In this document: positions 17,133 through 25,757 of the stretch, piece by piece
How the letters are laid out: the number at the start of each line of letters is the position of its first letter
Position numbering within the stretch: the first letter of the stretch is position 1
DNA from: UBA1672 sp050633325
Lineage (GTDB): Bacteria > Pseudomonadota > Alphaproteobacteria > Micavibrionales > Micavibrionaceae
Assembly (NCBI GenBank): GCA_050633325.1
Contig: JBOEGH010000004.1
Span: 186,001-250,000 of the forward strand
Length of the DNA: 64,000 nt
Direction: 5' to 3'
Program-made: the position numbers and the translations under genes
The notes under the pieces: model-generated
What the model was told of the DNA's origin: nothing
The model's database searches: none
Seen by the model: only the letters and a program-made list of their open reading frames with translations

Positions 17133-17570
17133 ATGTCTTGGTTTAAAAATGTATGGAGCGGTGGTCTGGGTGTTGTTACGTTCGCTGCGGCTGTAGTTAT
17201 TACGCCGATTGCCAGTGTTTATAACGGCATTGATGAAATGAGCAAGGATAACCCTAAGGGCGTTACTAACTGGGGGCAGTTCAAGGAAGGTGCCAGCTTT
17301 GGCATTATTGATGCAAAAGAGGGGCTTACGCCAGAATCTGCAGCAGATGCTGTATATGATGGTGGTAAAGCTGTTGGTGAGGGTGCGTCAAGATTTGGGG
17401 AGCGTTTAATTGAACGTGCAACAGATGACTTGAATGGCGCTTCGGGCAAAGCTGAGGGGGTGTCTAAACGGTTTAAGGACGCACTTAGTGATCCTAATGA
17501 GGGTAATCCGTTTCTTGACCCTGATGCGGACTTATCCTTACCCGAAGAGGAACCTCCTGAGCCGCAGTAA
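17133..17570 (+). CDS. Unknown membrane-anchored protein between cobT and cobS
   Basis: 145 residues, ATG at 17133 with GGGGGC about 7 bases upstream. The N-terminus has one hydrophobic segment (VVTFAAAVVITPIASVY). The rest is soluble, Gly/Ala/Glu-rich and helical in character (AVGEGASRFGERLIERATDDL), ending in an acidic Pro-rich tail (LPEEEPPEPQ). I recognise no domain. It runs opposite to cobT and cobS and splits a pair that is usually adjacent. Coding is supported by a well-placed ribosome site, an intact frame and a gap that fits the gene exactly. Confidence 0.6.
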   Translation: MSWFKNVWSGGLGVVTFAAAVVITPIASVYNGIDEMSKDNPKGVTNWGQFKEGASFGIIDAKEGLTPESAADAVYDGGKAVGEGASRFGERLIERATDDLNGASGKAEGVSKRFKDALSDPNEGNPFLDPDADLSLPEEEPPEPQ

Positions 17571-17591
17571 TTTTTCTTTGTGTAAGTATAT

Positions 17592-18668
17592 TTAGTCAGG
17601 CACTGCAATGTTGTATATTGCACTGTCTGGTAAGTCTATGCCAAAGCACCTTTGGTAGTATTCTGCGATAATCGGGCGTTCTGCTTCGTCACACTTATTC
17701 AGAAATGCTAAACGAAATGACATTTCACGATCTTTGAATATCAAGAAATTTTCAGCCCAGCCGATAACGGTTCTGGGTGACATTAATGTTGATAAATCTC
17801 CATTAACAAAGCCGGTTCTTGTCAGGTCTGCAAGTGTTACCATTTTGCTGATCATATCTTTGCCTTCGGTTGTGTTTAGCTCCGGCAATTTTGCTAAAAC
17901 TATGTTGGCCTCTATATCATGTGGTAAGTAATTAAGCGTGGTGACAACATTCCAACGATCCATCTGACCTTGGTTTATTTGCTGTGTTCCGTGGTACAGA
18001 CCGGTTGTGTCGCCCAAACCTATTGTGTTGCTTGTGGCGAAAATTCTAAATGCCGGGTGAGGGCGTATAACCATATTCTGATCTAAAAGGGTTAATCGTC
18101 CCTCTGATTCTAATATTCTTTGTATAACAAACATAACATCTGGTCGCCCCGCGTCATATTCATCAAATACTAATGCCACAGGGTTTTGTATGGACCAAGG
18201 AAGTAAGCCTTCTTTCCATTGTGTTATTTGCTTACCTTCTTGTAACACTATTGTGTCTTTACCCAATAGATCTACGCGACTGACGTGACTGTCTAGGTTT
18301 ATTCTTACACACGGCCAGTTAAGGCGTGCGGCTACTTGCTCAATATGCGTTGATTTACCAGTTCCATGATACCCTTGTATCATTACGCGGCGATTGTGGG
18401 TAAATCCGGCCAATATTGCAAGTGTCGTGTCATGATCAAATTTATATGTTGGGTCTATATCGGGGACGTTTGCGGTGTCTTCGCTAAACCCTGGGACATC
18501 ATCGATATCTGTTTCAATGCCGAATGTTTCGCGTACGTTAAATTTACGATCAGGAATGCTTGTATATTTACCTTCCTTTGCCTTTATCTGCGTTATGCTA
18601 AAAGACATGCCGCGGGCAGATTCCTTGTCTTTGTCCAGCTGTTCGTTAGAATGTTGCAGGTCTGTCAT
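17592..18668 (-). CDS. cobS: CobS, cobaltochelatase-type AAA+ subunit
   Basis: 358 residues of the MoxR-like AAA+ group. Walker A GYHGTGKST is at 99-107 and Walker B VFDEYDAGRPDVM near 167-179. CobS forms hexameric rings that, with CobT, drive metal insertion by CobN; a CobN-independent role is possible here. The J-domain protein gene lies 18 bp upstream and bolA next to it, a linkage I recall from many alphaproteobacteria. Confidence 0.93.
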   Translation of the reverse strand: MTDLQHSNEQLDKDKESARGMSFSITQIKAKEGKYTSIPDRKFNVRETFGIETDIDDVPGFSEDTANVPDIDPTYKFDHDTTLAILAGFTHNRRVMIQGYHGTGKSTHIEQVAARLNWPCVRINLDSHVSRVDLLGKDTIVLQEGKQITQWKEGLLPWSIQNPVALVFDEYDAGRPDVMFVIQRILESEGRLTLLDQNMVIRPHPAFRIFATSNTIGLGDTTGLYHGTQQINQGQMDRWNVVTTLNYLPHDIEANIVLAKLPELNTTEGKDMISKMVTLADLTRTGFVNGDLSTLMSPRTVIGWAENFLIFKDREMSFRLAFLNKCDEAERPIIAEYYQRCFGIDLPDSAIYNIAVPD

Positions 18669-18686
18669 GTTGTTGTCGCTTAATTT

Positions 18687-19304
18687 TTATTGGTGATTAT
18701 CTTTAAGGTCTTCATAGTCTTTTAGGGCAAGTTTTAATATTGTATACGCCATATTTATCTTTTTGAGAAGTTCTTCTGCGTTAGGGTTATCCTTGTTTAA
18801 GTCTGGATGATATTTTTTTGCTAGTTTTTTGTAGCGCGCTTTTATTTCATCCAAAGTAACCGGTGGTTCCAATCCCATTAAAGCCATTGCTTCATATTCA
18901 GGAGTATTTGTATCACCTGCAAATTTTCTTTTGTTGTCATTGTGTTTTTTGTCTTCTTTTTGTGATTCTTCATCACCATTAAAATATGTGTTACGTGCGG
19001 CTCTTAAGAGTTCTTCTTCCATGTTTGCTTCGGATTGTTTCCACGTTGGCCTGTCGCCATATCTACTTTTGTGCATGTGGTTGTTAACTTCGTTAGTAGA
19101 CATGCCAGAGAAAAAATCCCATGCTTTGTTATATTCTTTTATATGGCTGTTGCAGAAAAAATAATACTCATTAAGACCACGGTGTTTGGGTGCTTTATGC
19201 TCTCCTTCATCAGGGCAGCCGGGCATTTCGCAGTTTTTTATATGCTGCGTTTTAGTCGAATCTGCGAACTCAGGTGATTTGTGCTTTAATATGATACTTG
19301 GCAT
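18687..19304 (-). CDS. J-domain protein with N-terminal Cys/His cluster
   Basis: 205 residues. The J domain is at the C-terminus (about 140-200) with the HPD motif at 166-168 (KKYHPDLNKDN), needed to stimulate DnaK ATPase. The N-terminal half has Cys25, Cys30, Cys51 and His54 (CEMPGC...FFCNSHI), a possible metal site, and aromatic-rich segments (AWDFFSGMS). It lies 18 bp upstream of cobS on the same strand, so the two are likely co-transcribed. A link between this co-chaperone and the CobS/CobT machine is plausible but inferred. Confidence 0.86.
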   Translation of the reverse strand: MPSIILKHKSPEFADSTKTQHIKNCEMPGCPDEGEHKAPKHRGLNEYYFFCNSHIKEYNKAWDFFSGMSTNEVNNHMHKSRYGDRPTWKQSEANMEEELLRAARNTYFNGDEESQKEDKKHNDNKRKFAGDTNTPEYEAMALMGLEPPVTLDEIKARYKKLAKKYHPDLNKDNPNAEELLKKINMAYTILKLALKDYEDLKDNHQ

Positions 19305-19367
19305 GGCTATATTCTATATGTAATTTTTATATATGTCACTAAAAGCTGTGTCAGAAGGATGATGAAT

Positions 19368-19634
19368 ATGCAATCAATGCAAAGCAGGATTGAAGAAAAA
19401 ATAACGAACAAGTTTCAGCCAACATTCCTAAAAGTTGTAAATGAAAGTGGTTTGCACAAGGGTCATGCAGGCGATGACGGCTCTGGCGAAAGCCATTTTC
19501 ACGTTGAGGTTGTGTCCTCAATATTTGAAGGTAGGCGTTCGGTTGAGAGCCATCGCATGATTTATGATTGCCTGTCTGATGAGATGAAATGTGTTCATTC
19601 TTTGTCTATTTTGGCCGTAGGCGCAGATAAATAA
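19368..19634 (+). CDS. bolA: BolA-family protein
   Basis: 88 residues from the ATG at 19368; two earlier in-frame ATGs (19359, 19362) sit too close to the AGAAGG site at 19353-19358. The BolA core is visible: a helix (IEEKITNKF), VVNESGLHKGH, ESHFHVEVVSSIFEG, SVESHRMIYDCL and the closing HSLSILA. BolA proteins work with monothiol glutaredoxins in Fe-S trafficking or bind DNA. It is divergent from the J-protein gene with about 60 bp between. Confidence 0.88.
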   Translation: MQSMQSRIEEKITNKFQPTFLKVVNESGLHKGHAGDDGSGESHFHVEVVSSIFEGRRSVESHRMIYDCLSDEMKCVHSLSILAVGADK

Positions 19635-19717
19635 ACGCTTATAGTTGTAATATTTTTTTTAATGGTGTAGCATGCGTCTGTATTAACGATATTCTTTGTT
19701 TTACTGTGTGGGGAAAA

Positions 19718-20122
19718 ATGAAAAATTTGAATAATAAGACTAAGCCGGTACGTAGCTCATTAATTGGGCGTAATATCACTATATTTAAGCGTAGGACATC
19801 TATACGCTTAGAGCCTGAAATGTGGGATGCTTTAAACAATATTGCTGATAGGGAAAAGTGCTCTATACATGATCTGTGTTCTCTGATTTTTATCAGAAAG
19901 AAAGAGGGTACTTCATTAACTGCGGCTATCCGTGTGTTTTTAATGTTGTATTTCCGTTCTGCGTCCAGTGAAGAGGGGCACAATAATGCAGGACATGGAA
20001 GCTTTTCTAATATGAAGGCGCGTGCACGTATACCATCTGAGTTTGAAGGATTCTTTGATAAGAAGAGGCGATATAAAAGCCGTAGGAATAATGATGATGT
20101 AGGCAGCTCAAGCGCAGCTTAG
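19718..20122 (+). CDS. Ribbon-helix-helix DNA-binding protein
   Basis: 134 residues from the ATG at 19718 (GGGGA just upstream; a GTG at 19706 is an alternative). The ribbon-helix-helix segment is RRTSIRLEPEMWDALNNIADREKCSIHDLCSLI, which matches the RHH_4-type family common in alphaproteobacteria. The C-terminal half is basic and Ser/Asn-rich (KKRRYKSRRNN) and probably disordered. It may repress its own promoter or nearby genes; targets are unknown. Confidence 0.75.
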   Translation: MKNLNNKTKPVRSSLIGRNITIFKRRTSIRLEPEMWDALNNIADREKCSIHDLCSLIFIRKKEGTSLTAAIRVFLMLYFRSASSEEGHNNAGHGSFSNMKARARIPSEFEGFFDKKRRYKSRRNNDDVGSSSAA

Positions 20123-20166
20123 TTGCATTACTGTTTGCTATTAAATGCAATTTCCTGTGAATTTGT

Positions 20167-20200
20167 AATAAAAGATGGTGTGATATAAAATTACCATCTT
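20167..20200 (-). terminator. Intrinsic terminator downstream of accA
   Basis: AAGATGGT (20172-20179) pairs with ACCATCTT (20193-20200) around a 13-nt loop; on the minus strand it is followed by TTTTATTA. It sits just after the accA stop and could also act weakly on the plus-strand gene ending at 20122. Confidence 0.65.
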
Positions 20201-20205
20201 ATGAT

Positions 20206-21153
20206 TTATAGTGATCTTCCATATTCTAGGAACTTTGCTTGGCGAGAGCTTATAAGCGCGGCCTCATCCCATGGCGTAACTTGTGCAAGACCTTCTTCAA
20301 TTTGGTTTGCTACCGCTGTTATTGTGTCATCTTTTTTACGATGTGCGCCACCAATAGGTTCTGCAATTATCGCATCTATTAGTTTTAGTTCATGTAAATC
20401 TTGTGCTGTAAGTCTTAGGGCTGTGGCTGCTTCTTTTGCAAATTCACGGCTTCTCCATAGGATGGATGCGCATCCCTCAGGTGAAATTACAGAATAAATT
20501 GAATGCTCTAACATATATACTTTGTCTGCAACTGCGATTGCGATCGCTCCACCTGAGCCTCCTTCGCCAATGACAACGGAGATTATAGGAACTGTTGTTC
20601 GTAAGCATGTCTCTATTGATTTTGCAATTGCTTCGGATTGGCCACGCTCTTCTGCACCGACTCCCGGATATGCTCCTGCTGTATCAATAAGCGTGATTAC
20701 CGGTATTTGAAATTGCTGTGCCATTTTCATAAGGCGTTGCGCTTTGCGGTATCCTTCCGGGCGTACCATCCCAAAATTGTGTTTAATTCTGCTTTGTGTG
20801 TCGTGGCCTTTTTCATGTCCCATGATTATGCATGATTGTCCACGAAAACGTCCTAAACCGCCAATTAATGCATGATCTTCAGAGAAGTTTCTATCTCCTG
20901 CTAATGGCACAAAGTCATCAATCATACCATTGACATAGTCTATCATATGCGGACGTTCTTGGTGACGTGCAACCTGAACCTTTTGCGCAGCAGTAAGCTT
21001 TCCATAGGTCTGCCTAAGCAGCTTGTCCGCTTTGTTTTGCATGCGGGTTATTTCTTCGGCAATGTTTACCTCTGAATCACTGTTAACGTGACGAAGCTCA
21101 GAAATTTTGCCTTCTAACTCTAAAATCGGTTTTTCAAATTCAAGCTGACTCAT
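20206..21153 (-). CDS. accA: Acetyl-CoA carboxylase carboxyltransferase subunit alpha
   Basis: 315 residues. The family pattern is clear: LEFEKPILELEGKI at the start, RHQERPHMIDYVNGMIDDFVPLAGDR, GRFRGQSCIIMGHEKG, and the oxyanion-hole region IGEGGSGGAIAIAVADKVYMLE with SVISPEGCASILW. With AccD it transfers carboxyl from carboxybiotin to acetyl-CoA, the first step of fatty acid synthesis. xerD lies 79 bp upstream on the same strand. Confidence 0.97.
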   Translation of the reverse strand: MSQLEFEKPILELEGKISELRHVNSDSEVNIAEEITRMQNKADKLLRQTYGKLTAAQKVQVARHQERPHMIDYVNGMIDDFVPLAGDRNFSEDHALIGGLGRFRGQSCIIMGHEKGHDTQSRIKHNFGMVRPEGYRKAQRLMKMAQQFQIPVITLIDTAGAYPGVGAEERGQSEAIAKSIETCLRTTVPIISVVIGEGGSGGAIAIAVADKVYMLEHSIYSVISPEGCASILWRSREFAKEAATALRLTAQDLHELKLIDAIIAEPIGGAHRKKDDTITAVANQIEEGLAQVTPWDEAALISSRQAKFLEYGRSL

Positions 21154-21232
21154 CGGTCAAAACCACCTTAATTATATTCATCTATAGTTGGACATAACAG
21201 CAAAAGATAAAGTTTACCTATTGCCGACATTG

Positions 21233-22225
21233 TTACTTTCTATCAGTACCTGTTTTAGACAGAGGATGTTTATCCTCAACAGTCTTTTTCGCATTCTCAC
21301 TTAAAATGTGAGTATAAATCTGGGTAGTCGCGATATCTGCGTGCCCCAGCATTTTTTGAACAGAGCGTAAGTCAGCGCCGTTATTAAGTAGGTGTGTTGC
21401 GAAGGCATGACGTAAGACATGCGGGCTTACGCGACCATTGTCTATTTTTGCCTCTTTGGCCAAATCTTTTAAAAGTTGTGCAAATCTTTGGCGTGTTAAG
21501 TGACCACTGTCAGATGTTTTTGATGGAAATAGCCATTTATTTTGTCTTTCAGTTTCGCCTGCACCCACGTGCTTTTTACGAACTTCTATATATTCTTCCA
21601 GTGATTCCCTTGCCGGTGTTGATAGTGGAACCATACGTTCTCTACCTGCTTTACCGGTAACAACAAGACATTCGTTGTTCTCGCCAAGTGCAGATAGAGG
21701 CAGTCCAACAAGCTCTGAAACGCGAAGCCCTGTAGCGTAAAGAAGCTCAAGCAAGCATACCAATCTTTTGCTTTCTGCTGTTCCTTTTTCTCCGGCTGTT
21801 TTAATAAGGTTATCTACCTCTGCCTCGCTGAGTGTCTTAGGAAGTGTGCGACCTTGTTTTGGGCTTTCAATTGTGGAGGTAGGGTCGCTCTCTCTATGGC
21901 CTTCAGATATTAAATAACGATAGAATTGACGTAGGGCAGATAGCCTGCGTGCAATTGTGCGAACTGCAATTTTACCCTTTTGATCACCTTTTTCATTGGT
22001 CTTCTTGGATAGGTCTTCAAGGTAAGATTTTATTTGATCTGTTGTTGCCTTATCAATATCAGAATTTATGCTTTTTAAAAATAAAGATACATCGGCAAGA
22101 TCACGCCAATAAGCTTGTCTAGTGTTTAATGCCGCACCACGTTCAGTAGTGATCATATCAAGAAATGAATCTACAAGAGGGTTCAATTCCGGTTTAGGCA
22201 TTGCTGGACGTCCTGGTTTAGCCAT
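21233..22225 (-). CDS. xerD: Tyrosine recombinase XerD
   Basis: 330 residues. The N-terminal SAM-like core-binding domain covers about 12-115. Catalytic residues are all present: Arg168 (ATGLRVSEL), Lys192 (VTGKAGRERMVPL), His269 and Arg272 (SPHVLRHAFATHLL), His295 and Tyr304 (LGHADIATTQIYTH). XerD acts with XerC at dif to resolve chromosome dimers. The chromosomal context next to accA and aroK is that of the housekeeping copy, not a mobile integrase. The upstream periplasmic gene ends 16 bp before its start. Confidence 0.92.
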   Translation of the reverse strand: MAKPGRPAMPKPELNPLVDSFLDMITTERGAALNTRQAYWRDLADVSLFLKSINSDIDKATTDQIKSYLEDLSKKTNEKGDQKGKIAVRTIARRLSALRQFYRYLISEGHRESDPTSTIESPKQGRTLPKTLSEAEVDNLIKTAGEKGTAESKRLVCLLELLYATGLRVSELVGLPLSALGENNECLVVTGKAGRERMVPLSTPARESLEEYIEVRKKHVGAGETERQNKWLFPSKTSDSGHLTRQRFAQLLKDLAKEAKIDNGRVSPHVLRHAFATHLLNNGADLRSVQKMLGHADIATTQIYTHILSENAKKTVEDKHPLSKTGTDRK

Positions 22226-22241
22226 TGGTCTTTATTCTCCT

Positions 22242-23864
22242 TTAGTTTTCTATCTCTAATATGGCTTGCGCCAAAATGCGGTGAGATAGTTTTTTTGATC
22301 CTATTTTACTCAGTGCGATACAAATATCGCTTAATGTTCCTAGGTATAACTCTTCATTTTTTATCCCGCTTAATATTGCGTTGGATAATAAAAGTGTTAC
22401 CCCTATGTCTTGATTAGTACTTGATTGTCTTAATGCATCCATGACTATAGATGGAGGCATTGTATAACTTCTATTTTCATTCAAGTCAAAATCATTTTCA
22501 TAAATATACTGAACTTTATCATCATTACCAGTGTTTATGTCAATAGAATCTATTATATTTTTCAAGGTTTCTATGTTGGTAATAAACTGTAAATCAGCTG
22601 AAGCCGAGCTGTCGATGTCTGTGCTTGCGTTATTATTTAAGGTTTTGTCTAATATTTTCGCCGTTAATAAGGTTTGTAACCTTAATTTATAAAAGCTTAT
22701 GTCGTTTGGTTTGTCTGTTGTTATTTCTTCTAGGTTATCTATCCAATCTGACGGAAAGGGTAGGTCGGAATACAAAAATAATGATAAAGTGCGTTTTGTG
22801 TTTTCTATTGATATATCATCCCCGGGTTCCATTTTAATTAAGATTGGTAATAGGGGTAATAATGCTAAATCTCCATATTTGTCGGCCAATATGAATACTT
22901 TTTCAATTTTGTCTTTACGGCGTTTAGGAAGCCATCCTTCTTTTGTCTCATCATACAGGGAAATAATCTTATAAATGCCATTTTTTCTGTGATCTTTTTT
23001 GCTTATCTCTTCGTATAGTGACGTTAATGCGCTTAATTCAAAAATCCCATGTTTGACCGCCTGTATGGTCAATACAACTCTTGTTTCTTCATTTATGCTT
23101 GATTGCTGTAATAGGGGGGCTATGTCTTGTGGTGGGGTGTCTTTGTGTGCTGATTTCAGGGTTATTTTGTCTTCTGCAGTTAATATTGCGCGCTCTATTG
23201 GTGAAAGTGCCGCAAAAGAAGTCGGCGTGTACTCAAAAGTGAATTTTTTATCTGATATAATTTTGTTTAAAATTACGTTCTTGGTGTTTTTGAGAATGTC
23301 TTCTTTTTCATTGTGGTTCTGGTTTGATAAAGAAATGGTGCAGTAAGCATCCAACTCTTTCCAGAATTGAGTGTTTTTTAAACTTGGGGATAAAGCTTTT
23401 GTTTCAAGGCATGCTAGAGCTTTTTCTTTATTCAGAAGCATGGTTATGACACCTGGGTAAGCTAGCGAGTTTAATTTTGTTCCCTCAGGTATTTTTGAGA
23501 ATAAATCGAATGCTTCTTTGTTTAGTCCACGCTGTAACAGGGCGTTAAATCGCATGGTAAACAGGTCTGTTACTTGTTGTGAATCACTTTCTAACGATGG
23601 TGCATCCGCAGAAGTTAAAAGAAAGTGGTTTATTTCCCTGTTTAGGGCAGTCCAGTTGCTGGTTCTAGTGTTTTCAAGAAGCGTGGTAAGCGCTATGCGG
23701 TTAGATTTGTGATATACGCCGCTTCCTAATGAATATTTGTGCGTTGTATCATATAAGCCAATTGATTCTAGTTGCGGCTTATTCGTCTGCGCATGAGATA
23801 GCGGCATCGTAGACAATGTTATAATTGCACATGGAACAAAGAGTTTTATAAATTTTTTTAACAT
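22242..23864 (-). CDS. Large exported protein of unknown function
   Basis: 540 residues with a signal peptide (MLKKFIKLFVPCAIITLSTMPLSHA) and no transmembrane helix after it. The rest is Leu/Asn/Lys/Thr-rich and looks alpha-helical, with spaced helix pairs such as ALLQRGLNKEAFDLFSKIPEG, suggesting a TPR- or Sel1-like helical-repeat fold. Its place between xerD and aroK is one where alphaproteobacteria often carry a large unknown exported protein. Its start codon overlaps the stop of a 45-residue membrane protein (TAATG), so the two are probably translationally coupled. Function unknown. Confidence 0.7.
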   Translation of the reverse strand: MLKKFIKLFVPCAIITLSTMPLSHAQTNKPQLESIGLYDTTHKYSLGSGVYHKSNRIALTTLLENTRTSNWTALNREINHFLLTSADAPSLESDSQQVTDLFTMRFNALLQRGLNKEAFDLFSKIPEGTKLNSLAYPGVITMLLNKEKALACLETKALSPSLKNTQFWKELDAYCTISLSNQNHNEKEDILKNTKNVILNKIISDKKFTFEYTPTSFAALSPIERAILTAEDKITLKSAHKDTPPQDIAPLLQQSSINEETRVVLTIQAVKHGIFELSALTSLYEEISKKDHRKNGIYKIISLYDETKEGWLPKRRKDKIEKVFILADKYGDLALLPLLPILIKMEPGDDISIENTKRTLSLFLYSDLPFPSDWIDNLEEITTDKPNDISFYKLRLQTLLTAKILDKTLNNNASTDIDSSASADLQFITNIETLKNIIDSIDINTGNDDKVQYIYENDFDLNENRSYTMPPSIVMDALRQSSTNQDIGVTLLLSNAILSGIKNEELYLGTLSDICIALSKIGSKKLSHRILAQAILEIEN

Positions 23865-24001
23865 TACAAGAATCTATCGTTTGATATTGTTTTTGTGACT
23901 TCTTCTTGTGGCATTGAAACATCTTTTGCCATAAGTAGGGTTGTTGTTCCCACTATTATGAAGACTAAAACTGCAAAAATAATTTTTAATAAGAATGGCA
24001 T
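23864..24001 (-). CDS. Small single-pass membrane protein (45 aa)
   Basis: Read directly from the minus strand: ATG at 23999-24001 and TAA at 23864-23866, sharing one base with the ATG of the next gene. Residues about 3-24 are a strong membrane helix (LLKIIFAVLVFIIVGTTTLL), followed by a short charged tail (AKDVSMPQEEVTKTISNDRFL). No clear Shine-Dalgarno is seen. The hydrophobic segment, the exact TAATG junction and the gap it fills support a real gene. Function unknown. Confidence 0.6.
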   Translation of the reverse strand: MPFLLKIIFAVLVFIIVGTTTLLMAKDVSMPQEEVTKTISNDRFL

Positions 24002-24091
24002 CAACAATCAGTTCATGTTTTAAGGTTTATGGGCTATTTATATATAAATTATGGTATAGCAAAAATGTTATTGCTTTGAAAGGGCAAGCAT

Positions 24092-24652
24092 ATGAATAGT
24101 AGTGAATTTGTAGGTATATCGCCCCTTAAAAAGCCCGTGGTACTAGTTGGTATGATGGGATGTGGCAAGAGCACGGTAGGGCAAGCTTTATCAAGCAATC
24201 TTAATTGCCCGTTTTATGATTGTGATGATTTAATAGTAAAAGACCAGGGCAAGGAAATTACAGAAATTTTTTCAGAAAACGGAGAAGCATATTTCCGTGA
24301 CTTGGAGGTAAAAAAGATAAAAGAACTGCTAAATATGGGGGCAGGGATTATATCGACAGGCGGCGGCGCTGTAACCGTCCCTAAGGCATTGGAGATAATT
24401 AAGTCAGACGGAATATCTATATGGTTACGTAGTGATGTCGATAACATATTATCACGACTTGGGGATGACACCAGTAGGCCATTGTTACAATGCGATAACC
24501 CGCGTAAAAAGTTAGAAGAGCTTTTATCTCTCAGAGAAAGGTTATATGCTCTGGCTGATATTCATGTTGATAATAAATCTGATGATATTCATGAAACGGT
24601 GAAAATAATAATACAGGAACTTAAAAATAAAGATGCAGACCAGAACAGTTGA
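24092..24652 (+). CDS. aroK: Shikimate kinase
   Basis: 186 residues. Walker A GMMGCGKST is at 20-28; the shikimate-binding DCDDLI and later FRDLEV and STGGGAV motifs follow, then the lid region with DTSRPLL. It phosphorylates shikimate in the aromatic amino acid pathway. AAAGGGC precedes the ATG. It overlaps aroB by 20 bp, so the two are translated together, and the CorC-like gene follows. Confidence 0.95.
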   Translation: MNSSEFVGISPLKKPVVLVGMMGCGKSTVGQALSSNLNCPFYDCDDLIVKDQGKEITEIFSENGEAYFRDLEVKKIKELLNMGAGIISTGGGAVTVPKALEIIKSDGISIWLRSDVDNILSRLGDDTSRPLLQCDNPRKKLEELLSLRERLYALADIHVDNKSDDIHETVKIIIQELKNKDADQNS

Positions 24653-25748
24653 AATTAATCTTGGTGATCGCAGCTATGATATAGCTATTGGTACGAATAT
24701 ATTATCTGATATTGAAGGGTTCTTACCGTTTGATTTGTCAGGGAAAAAGATATTCTTAATTACAGATGATAATGTTGAACCTTACGCAAATAAAATGCGC
24801 GATGTTTTAGACAAGGCAGGTGCATCCTTGTGCGAAGTTTTAGTATTTCCACATGGTGAGAAAACTAAATCTTATTCACGTTTACAAGAAGCACACGAGT
24901 GGATGTTAAAGCACAACATACACCGAAATTCTGTTGTTTTTGCAATAGGTGGTGGAGTAATCGGTGATTTGGCAGGGTTTTCTGCTGCTACTGTTTTACG
25001 TGGTGTTAAATTTGTTCAAATACCGACATCTTTATTGGCGCAGGTAGATAGTTCTGTCGGCGGTAAAACGGGCATAAACACACAATATGGCAAAAATTTA
25101 GTCGGAGCGTTTTATCAGCCTGTATCTGTTGTCGCAGATATGGACGTTTTTAAAACACTTCCTGTACGAGAATTGCGCGCAGGATACGCAGAAGTTTTAA
25201 AATATGGCCTTATTGATGATATTGATTTTTTTGAATGGTTAGAGGTTAATGGCGATAAAGTAATATCGGCTGATTTTGAAAAAATATCATATGCAGTTGA
25301 GGTTAGCTGTAAGGCAAAAGCGGCAATTGTCGAGGCCGATGAAAAAGAGCATGGTAAGCGCGCGTTGCTTAACCTGGGACATACATTTGGTCATGCTTTA
25401 GAGGCGGTCGCGGGATATGACGGAACTTTATTGCATGGTGAAGGAGTAGCCATTGGAATGGTGATGGCATTTGACCTTTCTGTCGCAATGGGGTTGTGTC
25501 CAAAGGAGGACGCGTTACGTGTTCGTGATCATATAATCAAGATGGGCTTGCCTGTTAATGCCAGTGATATTGGTATGAACACTAATGTTGATGAATTAAT
25601 TGCAATAATGCAACGAGACAAAAAGGCCGTTGATAATAAAATGACATTTATTTTGGTTAATGGAATTGGTGAGGCTTTTATTACGCAAGAAGTACCAGAA
25701 GATATGGTTAGAGAAATTTTATTACAATCACTAGAAAATAAAGGATAG
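24633..25748 (+). CDS. aroB: 3-dehydroquinate synthase
   Basis: 371 residues. NAD-binding and active-site motifs are present: FPHGEKTKS, AIGGGVIGDLAGFSAATVLRG, PTSLLAQVDSSVGGKTGIN, and the zinc-site segment LNLGHTFGHALEA with LLHGEGVAIGM. It converts DAHP to 3-dehydroquinate. The start overlaps aroK by 20 bp and the stop lies 9 bp before the CorC-like gene. Confidence 0.97.
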   Translation: MQTRTVEINLGDRSYDIAIGTNILSDIEGFLPFDLSGKKIFLITDDNVEPYANKMRDVLDKAGASLCEVLVFPHGEKTKSYSRLQEAHEWMLKHNIHRNSVVFAIGGGVIGDLAGFSAATVLRGVKFVQIPTSLLAQVDSSVGGKTGINTQYGKNLVGAFYQPVSVVADMDVFKTLPVRELRAGYAEVLKYGLIDDIDFFEWLEVNGDKVISADFEKISYAVEVSCKAKAAIVEADEKEHGKRALLNLGHTFGHALEAVAGYDGTLLHGEGVAIGMVMAFDLSVAMGLCPKEDALRVRDHIIKMGLPVNASDIGMNTNVDELIAIMQRDKKAVDNKMTFILVNGIGEAFITQEVPEDMVREILLQSLENKG

Positions 25749-25757
25749 AATACGATA

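Noticed and set aside
19639..19983. A 114-codon minus-strand frame opposite the ribbon-helix-helix gene
   Set aside because: The plus-strand gene has an RHH motif and a ribosome site; the antisense frame has neither.
21233..22225. XerD as a prophage or island integrase
   Set aside because: It lies between housekeeping genes with no attachment repeats or phage genes, and the motifs fit chromosomal XerD.
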